A DNA stretch of 41,455 nt, taken from Oscillospiraceae bacterium. GTDB lineage: Bacteria > Bacillota > Clostridia > Oscillospirales > Acutalibacteraceae. Location: the NCBI GenBank assembly GCA_009785335.1, contig WQWM01000019.1, positions 1 to 41,455 on the forward strand, in the 5' to 3' direction. The translations under genes and the position numbers were made by a program. Position 1 is the stretch's first letter. The number at the start of each line of letters is the position of its first letter. This document shows, piece after piece, positions 1 to 7,184 of this stretch. The notes beneath the pieces are model-generated. The model was not told where the DNA came from and made no database searches. It was given only the letters and a program-made list of their open reading frames with translations.

Positions 1-33
1 CATGTTAATATACGCCAACGTTTTCTGGTCCAT
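1..33 (-). CDS. 5' end of an unidentified gene running off the left edge
   Basis: Only the first 11 codons lie in the window (MDQKTLAYINM). The start is well supported: an AGGAGG ribosome binding site lies 9 nt upstream of the ATG, and a strong sigma-A promoter sits further upstream at 65-93. Too little sequence is present to name the product. Confidence 0.6.
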   Translation of the reverse strand, partial: MDQKTLAYINM

Positions 34-64
34 GGGATATCCTCCTAATTTTCTTGTTATATAT

Positions 65-93
65 AGTGTAACAGAAAGGGAGGTGCTTGTCAA
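65..93 (-). promoter_or_regulatory. sigma-A promoter of the left-edge gene
   Basis: On the minus strand, TTGACA (93-88), a 17-bp spacer and TACACT (70-65). It lies about 32 bp before the start codon of the gene that leaves the window, with AGGAGG between. Confidence 0.75.
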
Positions 94-250
94 TTGATTT
101 TAGCGAAATCGTGCGGAAATTTTACGTGATAGCTCTATGTAAGGACGTGCGCAGTTTTTTGCGCCCCTTTTTACACGCCGAAACAATCGCAATTGTTCCG
201 CGAGGCACGCCCCTTCAACCGCTCGGGGTAGCGACACGCCGAATACTCAC

Positions 251-330
251 GTGTAGGGGCGGCAATTTGCCGCCCGAGGTTTTTTATAGCAGCATCAAGA
301 GGAACGGGCGGCAGGTTGCCGCCCCTACAC
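251..330. repeat. inverted pair of TGTAGGGGCGG modules
   Basis: Two 26-bp arms (251-276 and 305-330) are inverted copies with two differences. Each is itself palindromic, with a GGGCGGC...GCCGCCC core and a TGTAGGGG outer edge. The same module recurs at 8219-8306, 20664-20690, 33702-33783 and in weaker form near 2190 and 36035. Confidence 0.8.
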
Positions 331-378
331 ACGAGGTGGAGAAAGCACATGTCTATAAAAATCGCGGCTAAAGTTTTT

Positions 379-554
379 GTGCAACCCCCACCTGCACGCC
401 TACGACGTGCTTTCCTCCCCCAATGCCTACCCCACAAATGCAAGCATTTGCGGGGACCCCGGAGGGGGAGGCCTTGGCAACACCTACACACGTCTATAAA
501 AATCCCCCGCGAAGCGGCTAAAGTTTTTTGGTTACTTTTTTTCAAAAAAGTAAC
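379..554. repeat. long composite repeat, copy 1, ending in a poly-T/poly-A hairpin
   Basis: About 175 bp that is nearly identical to 34657-34829. It contains a large palindrome around CAAATGCAAGCATTTG, flanked by CCTCCCCC and GGGGGAGG, then a CTTGGCAACACCTACAC linker, a GCGAAGCGG motif and a hairpin. The hairpin arms are GTTACTTTTTT (531-541) and AAAAAAGTAAC (544-554). The hairpin end lies 20 bp beyond the gerA stop codon. Together with the flanking modules it explains most of the gap between 94 and 573; no credible gene was seen there. Confidence 0.85.
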
Positions 555-573
555 ACAAATGCAACAAGTGTAC

Positions 574-1986
574 TCATGAATTGTTGTGCTTAATCGGCAC
601 ACGAAAGAACAATCGCCCCAGCGCACGCCCATTAAACGGAATGAGCGGATACCAATAGCTTGTGCCGCTGACAGTTTTGTTCACACTAATCAACAGCAGC
701 ATAATCACCATGCCCGCCACAAAGCCCCAAAAGCTGAACAACCACACCAGCACGAGAGTAATCATGCGCACAAAGGTGAGTGCATAACCGAGCTCGTGGC
801 TGGGCTGCGCGAAATTGCCCAGTGCTACAAAGCCCATCATCAGCACGGTTTCGGGAATCAGCAATTCACTGATGACAGCAACCTCACCCAGCAGCAGTGC
901 ACCCACAATGCCAAACGAGCCAATGAGTGCCGCCGGTGTGTTCAACGAGGCCATGCGCAGCGCGGCAAGCACAATCTCAATCACCACAAGCTGTGCGAAT
1001 ACGGGAATAGTCGGTGTTTCCTCCAGCGCAAGAAAGCTGAGAAAATCGGGCAAGCGGTCGTTATATTTCACCGCCATCATCCACAATGGGGTGAGCACTG
1101 TCATCAGCACGGTAATCAACAATCGCAGCCAGCGCAAGTATATACCAGTGATGGGCAAAAAGCTATAGTCATTGGTGTCTTGCAAAAAGTCAAAGATACC
1201 GGTGGGCAAAATCATCGCGGCGGGTGAATTGTCCATCATCAGAATAATTTGCCCTTCGGCTACGCATGCGGCCGCAGTGTCGGGCCGCTCGGTATATCTC
1301 GCACGGGGGAACGGGTTCCACCATTGCTTGCGGGTGAGGCATTCGGTCAGGCTTTCCACGCCCATCGTCAGCGTATTGATACCAATGTCGTTGAGTTTTG
1401 CACGCAGTTTCTCCACGAGCTTTGCATCTGCCTTGCCTTGCATATAGCACAGCACCACATCGCTGCGCGAGCTACGCCCCACCCGCACAGCTTCCATGGT
1501 CAACGCAGGGTCACGCAGATGGCGGCGAACGAGCGCAGTGTTCACCACGAGTGTTTCCACAAAGCCCTCACGGGGGCCGCGCAGCACGCGGTCGTTTTCG
1601 GGTTCCATCACAGGGCGTGCAGGATAGCTCCGTACGTCAATCACAACGCCCTCGGCAAAGCCTTCAACCAGCAAGCCCACGCAACCGCTAAGCACCCACA
1701 CAGCGAAGTCCTTTTCGTTGTCCACCAGGTCAACTTCGCCATAAGGCACGGTTTTGTCGGCAAACTCGCGGGTGCTTTTCAGTTCGTTCAGCACGGTGTC
1801 TTCCAGCTTAAACAATGTTTCCACGATTTTATTCACCACATTGTCTTCGTTCATCCCGTCAATGGTATACATGCGGGCTGAGCGACCGCCAAACGCTAGG
1901 GTGCGCGGCAAAATATCAAAGTTACTGTCAAGGCGCAGCGTTTTGTCTAGCAACGCCACGTTGCGCGCATGGTCTTGTGTCAGCAT
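574..1986 (-). CDS. gerA: GerA-family spore germination protein
   Basis: A 470-residue protein of the GerA (A-subunit) germinant-receptor family, which sits in the inner membrane of the spore and helps detect nutrients. The family hallmark is seen: a soluble N-terminal half with the VLRGPREGF segment, then hydrophobic spans between about residues 285 and 440, including the turn around ELLIPETVLMMGF. Length is close to the usual 480-500. The ATG has a GGGAGGGG ribosome binding site. No B or C receptor subunit gene is adjacent: the next gene to the left has its own promoter and the gap is full of repeats. A sigma-G-like promoter lies upstream at 2083-2112, fitting forespore expression. A small ORF (1980-2063) overlaps the start. 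Confidence 0.92.
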   Translation of the reverse strand: MLTQDHARNVALLDKTLRLDSNFDILPRTLAFGGRSARMYTIDGMNEDNVVNKIVETLFKLEDTVLNELKSTREFADKTVPYGEVDLVDNEKDFAVWVLSGCVGLLVEGFAEGVVIDVRSYPARPVMEPENDRVLRGPREGFVETLVVNTALVRRHLRDPALTMEAVRVGRSSRSDVVLCYMQGKADAKLVEKLRAKLNDIGINTLTMGVESLTECLTRKQWWNPFPRARYTERPDTAAACVAEGQIILMMDNSPAAMILPTGIFDFLQDTNDYSFLPITGIYLRWLRLLITVLMTVLTPLWMMAVKYNDRLPDFLSFLALEETPTIPVFAQLVVIEIVLAALRMASLNTPAALIGSFGIVGALLLGEVAVISELLIPETVLMMGFVALGNFAQPSHELGYALTFVRMITLVLVWLFSFWGFVAGMVIMLLLISVNKTVSGTSYWYPLIPFNGRALGRLFFRVPIKHNNS

Positions 1987-2063
1987 AAAATCCCCTCCCT
2001 TTTTTGAGACTTTCCATTACACATGCAAAATCCCTCTCTTTTTGGATATTTTCCATTACACAT
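1980..2063 (-). CDS. candidate 27-residue repeat peptide overlapping the gerA start
   Basis: On the minus strand an ATG preceded by AAGGAAGGG opens a 27-codon frame. It is almost entirely two tandem 13-codon units, each beginning MCNGK and containing KREG. Its TGA overlaps codon 2 of gerA, so gerA could be translationally coupled to it. The 39-bp units each repeat a ribosome-binding-site-plus-ATG block, so duplication of the gerA translation start is an alternative explanation. No homologue is recognised. A transcript from the promoter at 2083-2112 would start very near its ribosome binding site, which weakens the case for efficient translation. Confidence 0.4.
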   Translation of the reverse strand: MCNGKYPKREGFCMCNGKSQKREGILC

Positions 2064-2082
2064 AAAAACCCTTCCTTCTGCT

Positions 2083-2112
2083 TAGTATGGGAAAGGAAAG
2101 AGAAAACATGCA
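2083..2112 (-). promoter_or_regulatory. sigma-G-like forespore promoter of gerA
   Basis: On the minus strand, TGCATG (2112-2107), 17 bp, then CATACTA (2089-2083). This resembles the known sigma-G pattern (TGMATA, 17-18 bp, CATNNTA) and stands upstream of a germination gene, where sigma-G control is the rule. Confidence 0.6.
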
Positions 2113-2235
2113 AAGAGATCATCGTTTTTCAGCGGGTAGCAATTTGTAGGGGATTCTTCAAATAGTCAACATAAGCATAACCAGCATGTAGGGGCGGCTT
2201 GCAACCGAACATTACGATGTCGTTATCCTCTTATT

Positions 2236-2284
2236 CCTCCGCTCCCTCCTCAGGAGGGAGCTGGCCGCCTCGGGCGGACTGAGG
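2236..2284. repeat. GC-rich palindromic module (CTCCCTCC...GGAGGGAGCTGGC...GACTGAGGG)
   Basis: A hairpin CTCCCTCCTCAGGAGGGAG is followed by CTGGC, a second small stem (CCGCCTCGGGCGG) and ACTGAGGG. The same layout recurs at 8331-8394, 12324-12374, 14408-14456, 17328-17394, 35968-36016 and, inverted, at 10188-10278, 20710-20775 and 33598-33644. The remaining gap 2123-2330 holds only such material. Confidence 0.75.
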
Positions 2285-2339
2285 GTAGACAGCACACAAA
2301 TTTTCTCTCGAGTTGTTTTGCAAAAAAACGCAAAAAAAC

Positions 2340-2368
2340 TTGCAATCCAACCAGCCATATGCTATAAT
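2340..2368 (+). promoter_or_regulatory. sigma-A promoter of the DUF975 gene
   Basis: TTGCAA (2340-2345), 17-bp spacer, TATAAT (2363-2368), 34 bp before the chosen ATG. Confidence 0.75.
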
Positions 2369-2402
2369 TATATTTAGAAATAATGAAATGGGGGAACATC
2401 AT

Positions 2403-3092
2403 ATGTTCGAGCAAAATCAAGCGTATACCAGACTTTCACGCGCGCAAATCAAAGCCAACGCAAAGCAAGCCATGGCCAACCAACGCGGCATCAGCATTCT
2501 CATCACCTTTCTGTTCATGCTGATTGCAGGTGCAGGGTCAATTTTCGCAGGAATCCCATTCCTTGGGGCGTTGATTGTCACTGCCTTGCCGTGGTTCATT
2601 GTCATGCCGCTCACAGTGGGGATGTCGGGTTCATTCCTGAATGTTTACAATGGGCAGCAAATTGGCGTTGGCGACATGTTCACCACCACCTTCACCGGCA
2701 ACTATCTGCGCAAAGTGGGCGGCATGGCATGGATGAGCCTTTGGGCTTTTCTGTGGAGCTTGCTGTTTTTTGTGCCAGGCATCATCAAAGCCATTGCGTA
2801 TTCCATGACCCCATATATCCTCGCTGTGCATCCCAATGTCACCGCCACCGACGCCCTCAAGCTTTCCCTGCGCATGACCCAAGGCCACAAAGGCGAGCTG
2901 TTCGTGTTCTATCTAAGCTGGATTGGCTGGCTGCTGTTGAGCGGCCTGACACTGGGCATTCTGTATATTGTGCATGTGGGGCCCTACATGCAAACGGCCA
3001 TGGCAGGCTATTTCGTTGAGTTACGCAACCGCGCAGTTGCTTCGGGTGCTATCCAACCGCACGAGCTTGACCCGCAGCCAGTTGTTGCCTAG
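2403..3092 (+). CDS. DUF975-family integral membrane protein
   Basis: A 229-residue polytopic membrane protein. The N-terminus (SRAQIKANAKQAM) and the hydrophobic segments (ISILITFLFMLIAGAGSIFAG; LWAFLWSLLFFVPGIIKAIAY; WIGWLLLSGLTLGILYIVHVG) fit the DUF975 family, including the FVPGIIKAIAYSM stretch. Function is unknown. The ATG at 2403 was chosen because GGGGGAA lies 8 nt upstream and the promoter -10 lies inside the longer frame starting at 2313. The gene is monocistronic: own promoter, terminator directly after the stop. Confidence 0.85.
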   Translation: MFEQNQAYTRLSRAQIKANAKQAMANQRGISILITFLFMLIAGAGSIFAGIPFLGALIVTALPWFIVMPLTVGMSGSFLNVYNGQQIGVGDMFTTTFTGNYLRKVGGMAWMSLWAFLWSLLFFVPGIIKAIAYSMTPYILAVHPNVTATDALKLSLRMTQGHKGELFVFYLSWIGWLLLSGLTLGILYIVHVGPYMQTAMAGYFVELRNRAVASGAIQPHELDPQPVVA

Positions 3093-3102
3093 GCAAAAAC
3101 AA

Positions 3103-3130
3103 AAGAGCCCCCACGAAGGGGGTTCTTTTT
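3103..3130 (+). terminator. intrinsic terminator of the DUF975 gene
   Basis: A GC-rich stem (GAGCCCCC paired with GGGGGTTC, loop ACGAA) is followed by TTTTT; it begins about 10 bp after the stop codon. Confidence 0.85.
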
Positions 3131-3148
3131 ATTGGGAAATCGCGCAAG

Positions 3149-3340
3149 TTAATGCTGTGGAGGAAAGCCTTTCAGCAAACCAACCACAAGTTCTCGCTCC
3201 TCAGGTGAAAGAGCAGCCAACTTAGTGTCCCTATCGGGGATATTTAGGGGATTGATCAGCCTTAAATCGCCGCGTTCCACCTTGTCGCGAAGCGGATGCC
3301 CCTTGCGTTTCATGCTCAGCAGATTATATTCAGCTTTCAT
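3149..3340 (-). CDS. small protein paired with BrnT-type toxin (putative antitoxin)
   Basis: A 63-residue, charged protein that starts 4 bp after the toxin stop codon, the usual toxin-then-antitoxin order of brnTA. It has no recognisable ribbon-helix-helix or AbrB fold. It consists of a basic N-terminal part (MKAEYNLLSMKRKGHPLRDK) and an acidic/leucine-rich part around LSPEERELVVGLL. The antitoxin role is inferred from position and size. Standard BrnA is longer and carries a DNA-binding domain, so this may be a different partner family. Confidence 0.65.
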   Translation of the reverse strand: MKAEYNLLSMKRKGHPLRDKVERGDLRLINPLNIPDRDTKLAALSPEERELVVGLLKGFPPQH

Positions 3341-3344
3341 CCAA

Positions 3345-3668
3345 TCACCTCTTCCAAAGTTTTTGTTCTAATGCGGTTGCTTTTCTTGCAGAAATTATCC
3401 GAATAACTGTTTCGTTTTCACGCCAACAGTGTACCACGGTGAGAACACGTAACTCACAACTTAAACCAATCACGATCAATCTGTCTTCATCTTCAGAATG
3501 TTCGTCATCTTCAAACTCTTCTGCGCCATCAATCATAAAAACAGAAGCCGCTTCTTCAAAGGCTATGCCATGTTTTGCTTTATTGGTTTCAGCTTTTGTT
3601 TTGTCCCAAACAAAGAGCTGACCCTCAATTTCATGCAAAATATCGCGCTCGTTCCAAGACATTTTCAT
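3345..3668 (-). CDS. brnT: BrnT-family ribonuclease toxin (DUF497)
   Basis: A 107-residue protein with the full BrnT pattern: FVWDKTKAETNKAKHGIAFEEA near residues 19-40, DDEHSEDEDRLIVIGLS in the middle and IRIISARKAT near the C-terminus. BrnT is a RelE-fold ribonuclease toxin held in check by its partner. The ATG follows GAGGAGTGG. It lies 37 bp downstream of the response-regulator gene on the same strand, so the three genes may share a transcript. Confidence 0.85.
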   Translation of the reverse strand: MKMSWNERDILHEIEGQLFVWDKTKAETNKAKHGIAFEEAASVFMIDGAEEFEDDEHSEDEDRLIVIGLSCELRVLTVVHCWRENETVIRIISARKATALEQKLWKR

Positions 3669-3705
3669 GGCCCACTCCTCTTTTCATGCATGCAAAAACC
3701 GCTAA

Positions 3706-4398
3706 TCAAAGCTCCGTCGCAAATTTATAGCCCACGCTCCACACGGTTTGCAGGCTCCATTGGTCGCTCACGCCTTCCAGCTTTTCGCGCAGGCGTTTCA
3801 CGTGCACATCAATGGTGCGGCTGTCGCCATAGTAATCAAAGCCCCAAACTTCATCCAGCAGTTGCGTGCGGGTGAATACGCGGTTTGGGTTGGCAGCAAG
3901 GTAATACAACAGTTCCATTTCTTTGGGCGGTGCATCCACTTTTTTGCCGTCAATGCGCAATTCATAGTTGGTGAGGTTCACGCTGAGCTTTTCAAAACGC
4001 ACTTCCTTAATCGCGGGTTCGGCAGCAGAATTTTCGCCCGTGCGACGCATCACAGCTTTCACTCGCGCAACGATTTCCTTGGCATCAAAGGGTTTGGTCA
4101 CATAGTCATCTGCGCCGAGTTCAAGGCCCAGCACTTTGTCAAATACCTCGCCTTTGGCGGTGAGCATGATAATCGGCACAGCGGAGCTCTTGCGGATTTC
4201 GCGGCACACGTCATGCCCGCTCATTTCGGGCAGCATGATGTCCAGCAGCACCAGCGCGGGGTTGTGCTTGGCAAAGGCCTCCACAGCCGCACGGCCGTCG
4301 TGAGCCAACACAGGCGCATAGCCCTCTTTTTCCAGGTAGATACGCAGCAGTTCGCAGATGTTCATGTCGTCGTCAACAACCAGAATTTTTGTGGACAT
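3706..4398 (-). CDS. OmpR/PhoB-family response regulator, orphan
   Basis: A 230-residue two-domain regulator. The receiver domain (1-120) shows the acidic pocket DDD (9-11), phospho-acceptor Asp53 in LLDIMLPEMSG, the conserved MLTAKG threonine and the lysine in VTKPFD. The C-terminal winged helix (about 130-228) has the usual PKEMELLYYLAANPNRVFTR and DVHVKRLREKLE segments. No histidine kinase gene is adjacent. The next gene downstream is a toxin. It has its own sigma-A promoter at 4438-4466. Confidence 0.93.
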   Translation of the reverse strand: MSTKILVVDDDMNICELLRIYLEKEGYAPVLAHDGRAAVEAFAKHNPALVLLDIMLPEMSGHDVCREIRKSSAVPIIMLTAKGEVFDKVLGLELGADDYVTKPFDAKEIVARVKAVMRRTGENSAAEPAIKEVRFEKLSVNLTNYELRIDGKKVDAPPKEMELLYYLAANPNRVFTRTQLLDEVWGFDYYGDSRTIDVHVKRLREKLEGVSDQWSLQTVWSVGYKFATEL

Positions 4399-4437
4399 AA
4401 TATTGCCTCGCTTTCTGTTTCAATCTCTATATTTCCC

Positions 4438-4466
4438 ATTTTACACTATTCTTTCGCAAATTGCAA
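4438..4466 (-). promoter_or_regulatory. sigma-A promoter of the response regulator
   Basis: On the minus strand, TTGCAA (4466-4461), 17 bp, TAAAAT (4443-4438), 39 bp before the start codon. Confidence 0.65.
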
Positions 4467-4562
4467 GCAAAATTATGAACAGCGCAAAAGAGTTTGCGTT
4501 TTCGTCATGGTTGGTTAATAATCGCGTGATAACGAATGTGAGAGAATTTCATTGATTTTTCT

Positions 4563-4670
4563 AACGGCGCTGCAAAGCAACGCCCTACAGGGATTCGGCC
4601 CGAGGCCGTGGATTGCTATGCATTGCGCCTTGGGCGCATTTCCTGTAGGGCGTGCCTTTGGCGCGCCGTT
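4563..4670. repeat. inverted-repeat element with AACGGCGC...CCCTACAGG arms
   Basis: Arms 4563-4591 and 4642-4670 are inverted copies (29 bp, a few differences), enclosing about 50 bp that are also palindromic (GGCCCGAGGCC). It fills most of the gap between the response-regulator promoter and the next promoter. Related fragments occur near 7104-7132 and 9322-9340. Confidence 0.75.
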
Positions 4671-4715
4671 GCGTAAAATTAACATACTTCATCTGCCCGC
4701 GCGATGATTTTTTAC

Positions 4716-4744
4716 TTGCATTTGCGAAAAAAATTTGTTATAAT
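4716..4744 (+). promoter_or_regulatory. sigma-A promoter of the membrane-BCAT fusion gene
   Basis: TTGCAT (4716-4721), 17 bp, TATAAT (4739-4744). It rules out the upstream in-frame starts and supports the ATG at 4776, which has TGGAGG 9 nt before it. Confidence 0.8.
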
Positions 4745-4775
4745 GGTATATGTAGTATTGTATGGAGGATTTGGG

Positions 4776-6482
4776 ATGGCGAAAATCACACGCAAGCAGT
4801 GGGTGCTGGCGGGGTTGGTTGGCTTGCTGGTTGTACGCAGCTTGGTAGGCATCGGCTTCGGCCTGCTTGATAATACATTCATCATTTTCTCATTATGGAA
4901 TATTCTAAGCTCGCTGCTGGGCATTGCCTTTTTTCTCAAACTACTGCTGCCATGCTCAAAGTTCTCACATCGCAAATGGTTGCGCTGGATATTGGGTGTT
5001 CTGCTCGCCAATGCATTTGCAAACTTTATCGTATCTCAGATTACTTCCTTTCGCGACCTAATAAGCGGCGATACCGTACATTTGCCGCTAACCTCTTTCG
5101 ACTATCTCGCGTTTGCAGGCTTTGCTTTGATCTCTTTGCTTTCCATCACACTACTCAGCGCCCACTTCTGGCTGTTTATCAACATCCTGCGCGGCAAGCG
5201 CACACACAAAGCTGCAACTATTATGGTGCTTCTTGAAGCCAGCTTATTCATCCCTAGTGTCCTGTTAGCCATGTGGTCCAGTGCTCTTATTGGCTACGAT
5301 ACACCGCTGTCGGCGTGGATGTTCATCAATTTTATTCAAGTGCTCGCTTTCGCTATTATTTTGCTCAAACACCCCGTGCTGCGCTACCCCATCCTATCCA
5401 AGGAGAACACCTATCGTATGCAAATTTTACTCAAACGAACAACCGAACCCAAATCCAAGCCCGCGCCCAACAATCTGGGCTTCGGCAACTACTTCACCGA
5501 CCACATGTTCATCATGAACTATAAAGACGGCAAGGGCTGGGTTAACCCGCGCATTGTGCCCTATGCTCCCTTCCAACTTGACCCCGCTGCCATGTGCCTG
5601 CATTACGGCCAAGAGGTCTTTGAAGGCATGAAGGCTTACTATGGCAGCGACAAAAAAGTGCGGCTGTTCCGCCCGCTTGAAAACATTCGGCGGCTCAACA
5701 CAAGCAGCGACCGCCTGTGCATCCCCCAGCTGGACGAAGACTTCACCTTGCATGCCATTGAAGAGCTCGTGCAGCTCGATCGCGACTGGATTCCCACCGC
5801 CGACGGTACCTCGCTCTATATCCGCCCGTTCATCATCGCCGCCGACCCATTCTTGGGTGTGCGCGCCGCCAGTGAGTATATTTTCGCGGTCATTCTCAGC
5901 CCCGTGGGTGCGTATTACCCCGAAGGCCTCAGCCCCGTGAAAATTTTCGTGGAGCAGGATTATGTGCGCGCGGTGCAAGGCGGCACAGGTGCAGCCAAAG
6001 CCGGCGGGAACTACGCCGCTACGCTCAAGGCGCAGCAAGCTGCCAAAGCGAGAGGTTGCGCACAGGTGCTATGGCTGGACGGCATTGAACGCAAGTTCGT
6101 CGAAGAAGTCGGTACATCCAACGCGTTTTTCGCCATTGGCGATGAGATTATCACCCCTGCGCTTTCGGGCAGCATTTTGCCGGGCATCACGCGCAAAAGC
6201 TGCATTGAGTTGCTGCGTGCCAATGGCCACACCGTGGTTGAGCGCGCAATCAGCCTTGACGAAGTGCTTGCTGCCGCCCGCGCTGGCACGCTGAAAGAAG
6301 CCTTTGCCACCGGCACCGCTGCGGTGATCTCCCCCATGGGCACGCTGCTGTGCGGCGACGAAGAGATTATCATCAACGGCAACGAAACCGGCGAAATTGC
6401 CCAGTGGCTGTATAACGAGCTCACGGGCATTCAATGGGGGCGTGTGAAAGATAACTTTGAATGGACGAGGGAGGTTCACTGA
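4776..6482 (+). CDS. ilvE: membrane domain fused to branched-chain amino acid aminotransferase
   Basis: A 568-residue frame in two parts. Residues 1-214 form an unrecognised membrane domain with about six hydrophobic spans. Residues 215-568 are a complete class IV aminotransferase (BCAT), the PLP enzyme for the last step of leucine, isoleucine and valine synthesis; its start MQILLKRTTEPKSKP is where stand-alone BCATs begin. The catalytic lysine is K408 in AAKAGGNYAATL, and EEVGTSNAFF, SGSILPGITR and GTAAVISPMG are present. A good AAGGAG lies at 5400-5405, 12 nt before the internal ATG at 5418, so BCAT may also be made alone. The linker SKENTYR reads through what looks like the former BCAT leader. 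The stop overlaps the next gene's start (TGATG). Confidence 0.88.
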   Translation: MAKITRKQWVLAGLVGLLVVRSLVGIGFGLLDNTFIIFSLWNILSSLLGIAFFLKLLLPCSKFSHRKWLRWILGVLLANAFANFIVSQITSFRDLISGDTVHLPLTSFDYLAFAGFALISLLSITLLSAHFWLFINILRGKRTHKAATIMVLLEASLFIPSVLLAMWSSALIGYDTPLSAWMFINFIQVLAFAIILLKHPVLRYPILSKENTYRMQILLKRTTEPKSKPAPNNLGFGNYFTDHMFIMNYKDGKGWVNPRIVPYAPFQLDPAAMCLHYGQEVFEGMKAYYGSDKKVRLFRPLENIRRLNTSSDRLCIPQLDEDFTLHAIEELVQLDRDWIPTADGTSLYIRPFIIAADPFLGVRAASEYIFAVILSPVGAYYPEGLSPVKIFVEQDYVRAVQGGTGAAKAGGNYAATLKAQQAAKARGCAQVLWLDGIERKFVEEVGTSNAFFAIGDEIITPALSGSILPGITRKSCIELLRANGHTVVERAISLDEVLAAARAGTLKEAFATGTAAVISPMGTLLCGDEEIIINGNETGEIAQWLYNELTGIQWGRVKDNFEWTREVH

Positions 6483-6928
6483 TGCTGATTCGTTGGATAA
6501 CCGAAGCGGACTTGCCCGCATGGCTTGCTTTGTCACAAGAATATGACCAGTACATCATTGAACTGGTTGATATGGATACATGGTATGATGGTTTCGAGGT
6601 CTATATGGCGCGGAAAATCGCGCAGCGCGAAGCACTAATTGCTTTCGAGCAAGATATCACCTTGGGCGCAATCGCAATTTCCCGCTCGGGTAATCGCATC
6701 ACATTTTACGCCATGAGCCACATCGCCGAGCCTTGTGCCACACAAGCTTTGTTTGACACAGCGCTGGCTGAACTGGACACTGCAAGAATGATTACCGTCA
6801 ACACGCCTAACAGCACACACCAACATGCCCTCAATCAAAAACGCTTTTTTGAAGAAAACGGTTTTGTGGCCAATGGCATCGTCATAGAAAATGGATGCCC
6901 CATGATTGAGATGCGCCGTCAGCCTTGA
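6482..6928 (+). CDS. GNAT-family N-acetyltransferase
   Basis: A 148-residue protein resembling small GNAT acetyltransferases: IRWITEADLPAWLALSQEYD at the N-terminus, a core beta-strand region around LGAIAISRSGNRITFYAMSH and a C-terminal RFFEENGFVANG helix-strand typical of the fold. The classical R/Q-x-x-G-x-G/A acetyl-CoA loop is not clear, so activity is uncertain. The ATG shares a base with the ilvE stop and has GAGGGAGG upstream, implying translational coupling. The last residues (RRQP and the stop) are read from the ilvE remnant that follows, so the C-terminus may have been replaced. Confidence 0.7.
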   Translation: MLIRWITEADLPAWLALSQEYDQYIIELVDMDTWYDGFEVYMARKIAQREALIAFEQDITLGAIAISRSGNRITFYAMSHIAEPCATQALFDTALAELDTARMITVNTPNSTHQHALNQKRFFEENGFVANGIVIENGCPMIEMRRQP

Positions 6929-7039
6929 GGAAGTGCTTGTTGCCGCCGTGAAATCGCCCAGTGGCTGTATAACGAGCTCACGGGCATTCAATGGGGACGC
7001 GTGAAGGATAATTTTGAATGGACGAAAACGCTCGCCTGA
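6920..7039 (+). pseudogene. ilvE: remnant of a second ilvE 3' end
   Basis: 6920-6950 matches ilvE 6251-6279 (AGCCTTGA-GAAGTGCTTG). The match then jumps across a 113-bp deletion to a segment matching ilvE 6392-6473, still readable as EIAQWLYNELTGIQWGRVKD and ending at its own TGA (7037-7039). Within the second segment five differences from ilvE were counted, all synonymous third-base changes (for example GGG/GGA, CGT/CGC, AAA/AAG, AAC/AAT). This says the copy belonged to a working gene before it collapsed. Confidence 0.85.
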
Positions 7040-7142
7040 TGTTCTGCAACCCAGCGCCATTGGCGCAATTCTCGCGTAAGGCTCGGCGCAGCCGACACAA
7101 CCGTAGGGGGTGCATTGCCCCGCCGTTACGCAATCCAAGGGA

Positions 7143-7178
7143 GAACCCCCATGCAAACCCTCAATGAAGTGGATTGCC
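7143..7178 (+). pseudogene. short remnant of a traX 5' end
   Basis: ATGCAAACCCTCAA followed by AAGTGGATTGCC repeats the first codons of the intact gene at 7409, but about 13 bp between the two pieces are missing, which breaks the frame. It has the same type of leader (GGGAGAACCCCC). It implies a former fourth copy. The rest of 7040-7142 holds only fragments of GC-rich repeats. Confidence 0.7.
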
Positions 7179-7184
7179 TTAACT

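Noticed and set aside
171..632. A 153-codon open frame on the minus strand in the left repeat field
   Set aside because: It runs through palindromic repeat modules, its composition is repeat-like, and no ribosome binding site or family match is seen.
586..1227. A 213-codon frame antisense to gerA
   Set aside because: gerA on the other strand has clear family motifs; the frame has histidine-rich shadow composition.
2313..2402. Longer N-terminus for the DUF975 protein
   Set aside because: The promoter -10 (2363-2368) lies inside that extension, so it would not be transcribed.
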